Assembly (NCBI RefSeq): GCF_025133575.1
Contig: NZ_CP104011.1
Span: forward strand, 3,790,965 to 3,854,964
Reading direction: 5' to 3'
From: Pseudomonas sp. GCEP-101
Lineage (GTDB): Bacteria > Pseudomonadota > Gammaproteobacteria > Pseudomonadales > Pseudomonadaceae
DNA: 64,000 nucleotides
Below are positions 62,817 through 64,000 of this stretch, piece by piece (position 1 is the first letter of the stretch; the number at the start of each line of letters is the position of its first letter). A program made the position numbers and the translations under genes. The notes under the pieces are model-generated. The model made no database searches. It was not told the origin of the DNA and saw nothing but the letters and a program-made list of their open reading frames with translations.

Positions 62817-62952
62817 GGGGTCACTCCTGTTGAACGGGTGGTGCGTGGCGCTCGGTTTCCTGATGAAAGAGAGCAGGGGGTGGGGGACTCTCCGCCAGGA
62901 AATATCCACCCCCAGCTCCTCCCCGGAGGGAGGAGTCGTTCGGTCCGGCTGA

Positions 62953-64000
<1,048 letters not shown>

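Overview
The window is a 64 kb high-GC chromosomal segment from a Pseudomonas of the P. aeruginosa lineage, probably near P. citronellolis, P. nitroreducens or P. knackmussii. This is inferred from protein resemblance, from gene order matching what I remember of PAO1 (nrdB-nrdA-two-component pair; pcpS-dienelactone hydrolase-PL7 lyase; oprH-phoP-phoQ then an AraC regulator and dctA; cysP-muiA; pyk-ttuD-glxR-hyi-gcl), and from dozens of the short GTAGGAGCG..CGCTCCTAC palindromes typical of the genus. No tRNA, rRNA, CRISPR array, integrase or intact insertion sequence was seen.

Layout. 0-11.3 kb: envelope and signalling genes (BrkB-like membrane protein, three lipoproteins, LysR, secreted SGNH hydrolase, an orphan PilT/PilU-type ATPase, a BdlA-like PAS chemotaxis protein, and a hybrid kinase divergent from a NarL-type regulator). 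11.4-18.4 kb: LysE exporter, PpiC, MdaB with a YgiN-like monooxygenase, CAP-domain protein, AllE with a LysR gene, small proteins. 18.4-22.6 kb is the accessory part: a broken lipoprotein gene, a secreted protein of 20-residue repeats, a DUF1654-like gene behind a LexA box, ycaC, and an AT-richer patch with a coiled-coil/(Pro-Ala)8/winged-helix-like protein and a 28-residue hydrophobic peptide. 22.7-31 kb: class Ia ribonucleotide reductase and a two-component system with an acetyltransferase gene between regulator and kinase. 31-38.2 kb: modABC, pcpS, a likely small RNA, a dienelactone-hydrolase-like protein, and a PL7 lyase overlapping a lytic transglycosylase gene. 38.3-45.9 kb: oprH-phoPQ, AraC regulator, dctA with a sigma-54 promoter, cyaB. 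46-54 kb: a PhnZ-like HD protein, a LuxR regulator/permease/beta-aminopeptidase module, cysP, a second HD protein and a MuiA-like protein. 54-64 kb: sstT, a DapF-like protein without its catalytic cysteines, a urea transporter, then pyk-ttuD-glxR-hyi-gcl (gcl runs off the right edge).

How the genes work together. gcl, hyi, glxR, ttuD and pyk carry glyoxylate through tartronate semialdehyde and glycerate to pyruvate, and the separate allE gene works in ureide breakdown, a source of that glyoxylate. Regulatory sites readable in the DNA include a direct-repeat PhoP box, a -24/-12 promoter for dctA, a ModE-like palindrome before modA, DnaA- and NrdR-like boxes upstream of nrdA, and a textbook LexA box. 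The least ordinary items are the Ser/Ser DapF-like protein in a gene pair with a urea transporter, the candidate small RNA at 35.1-35.3 kb, the LexA-controlled small gene, and the low-GC patch at 21.7-22.6 kb.
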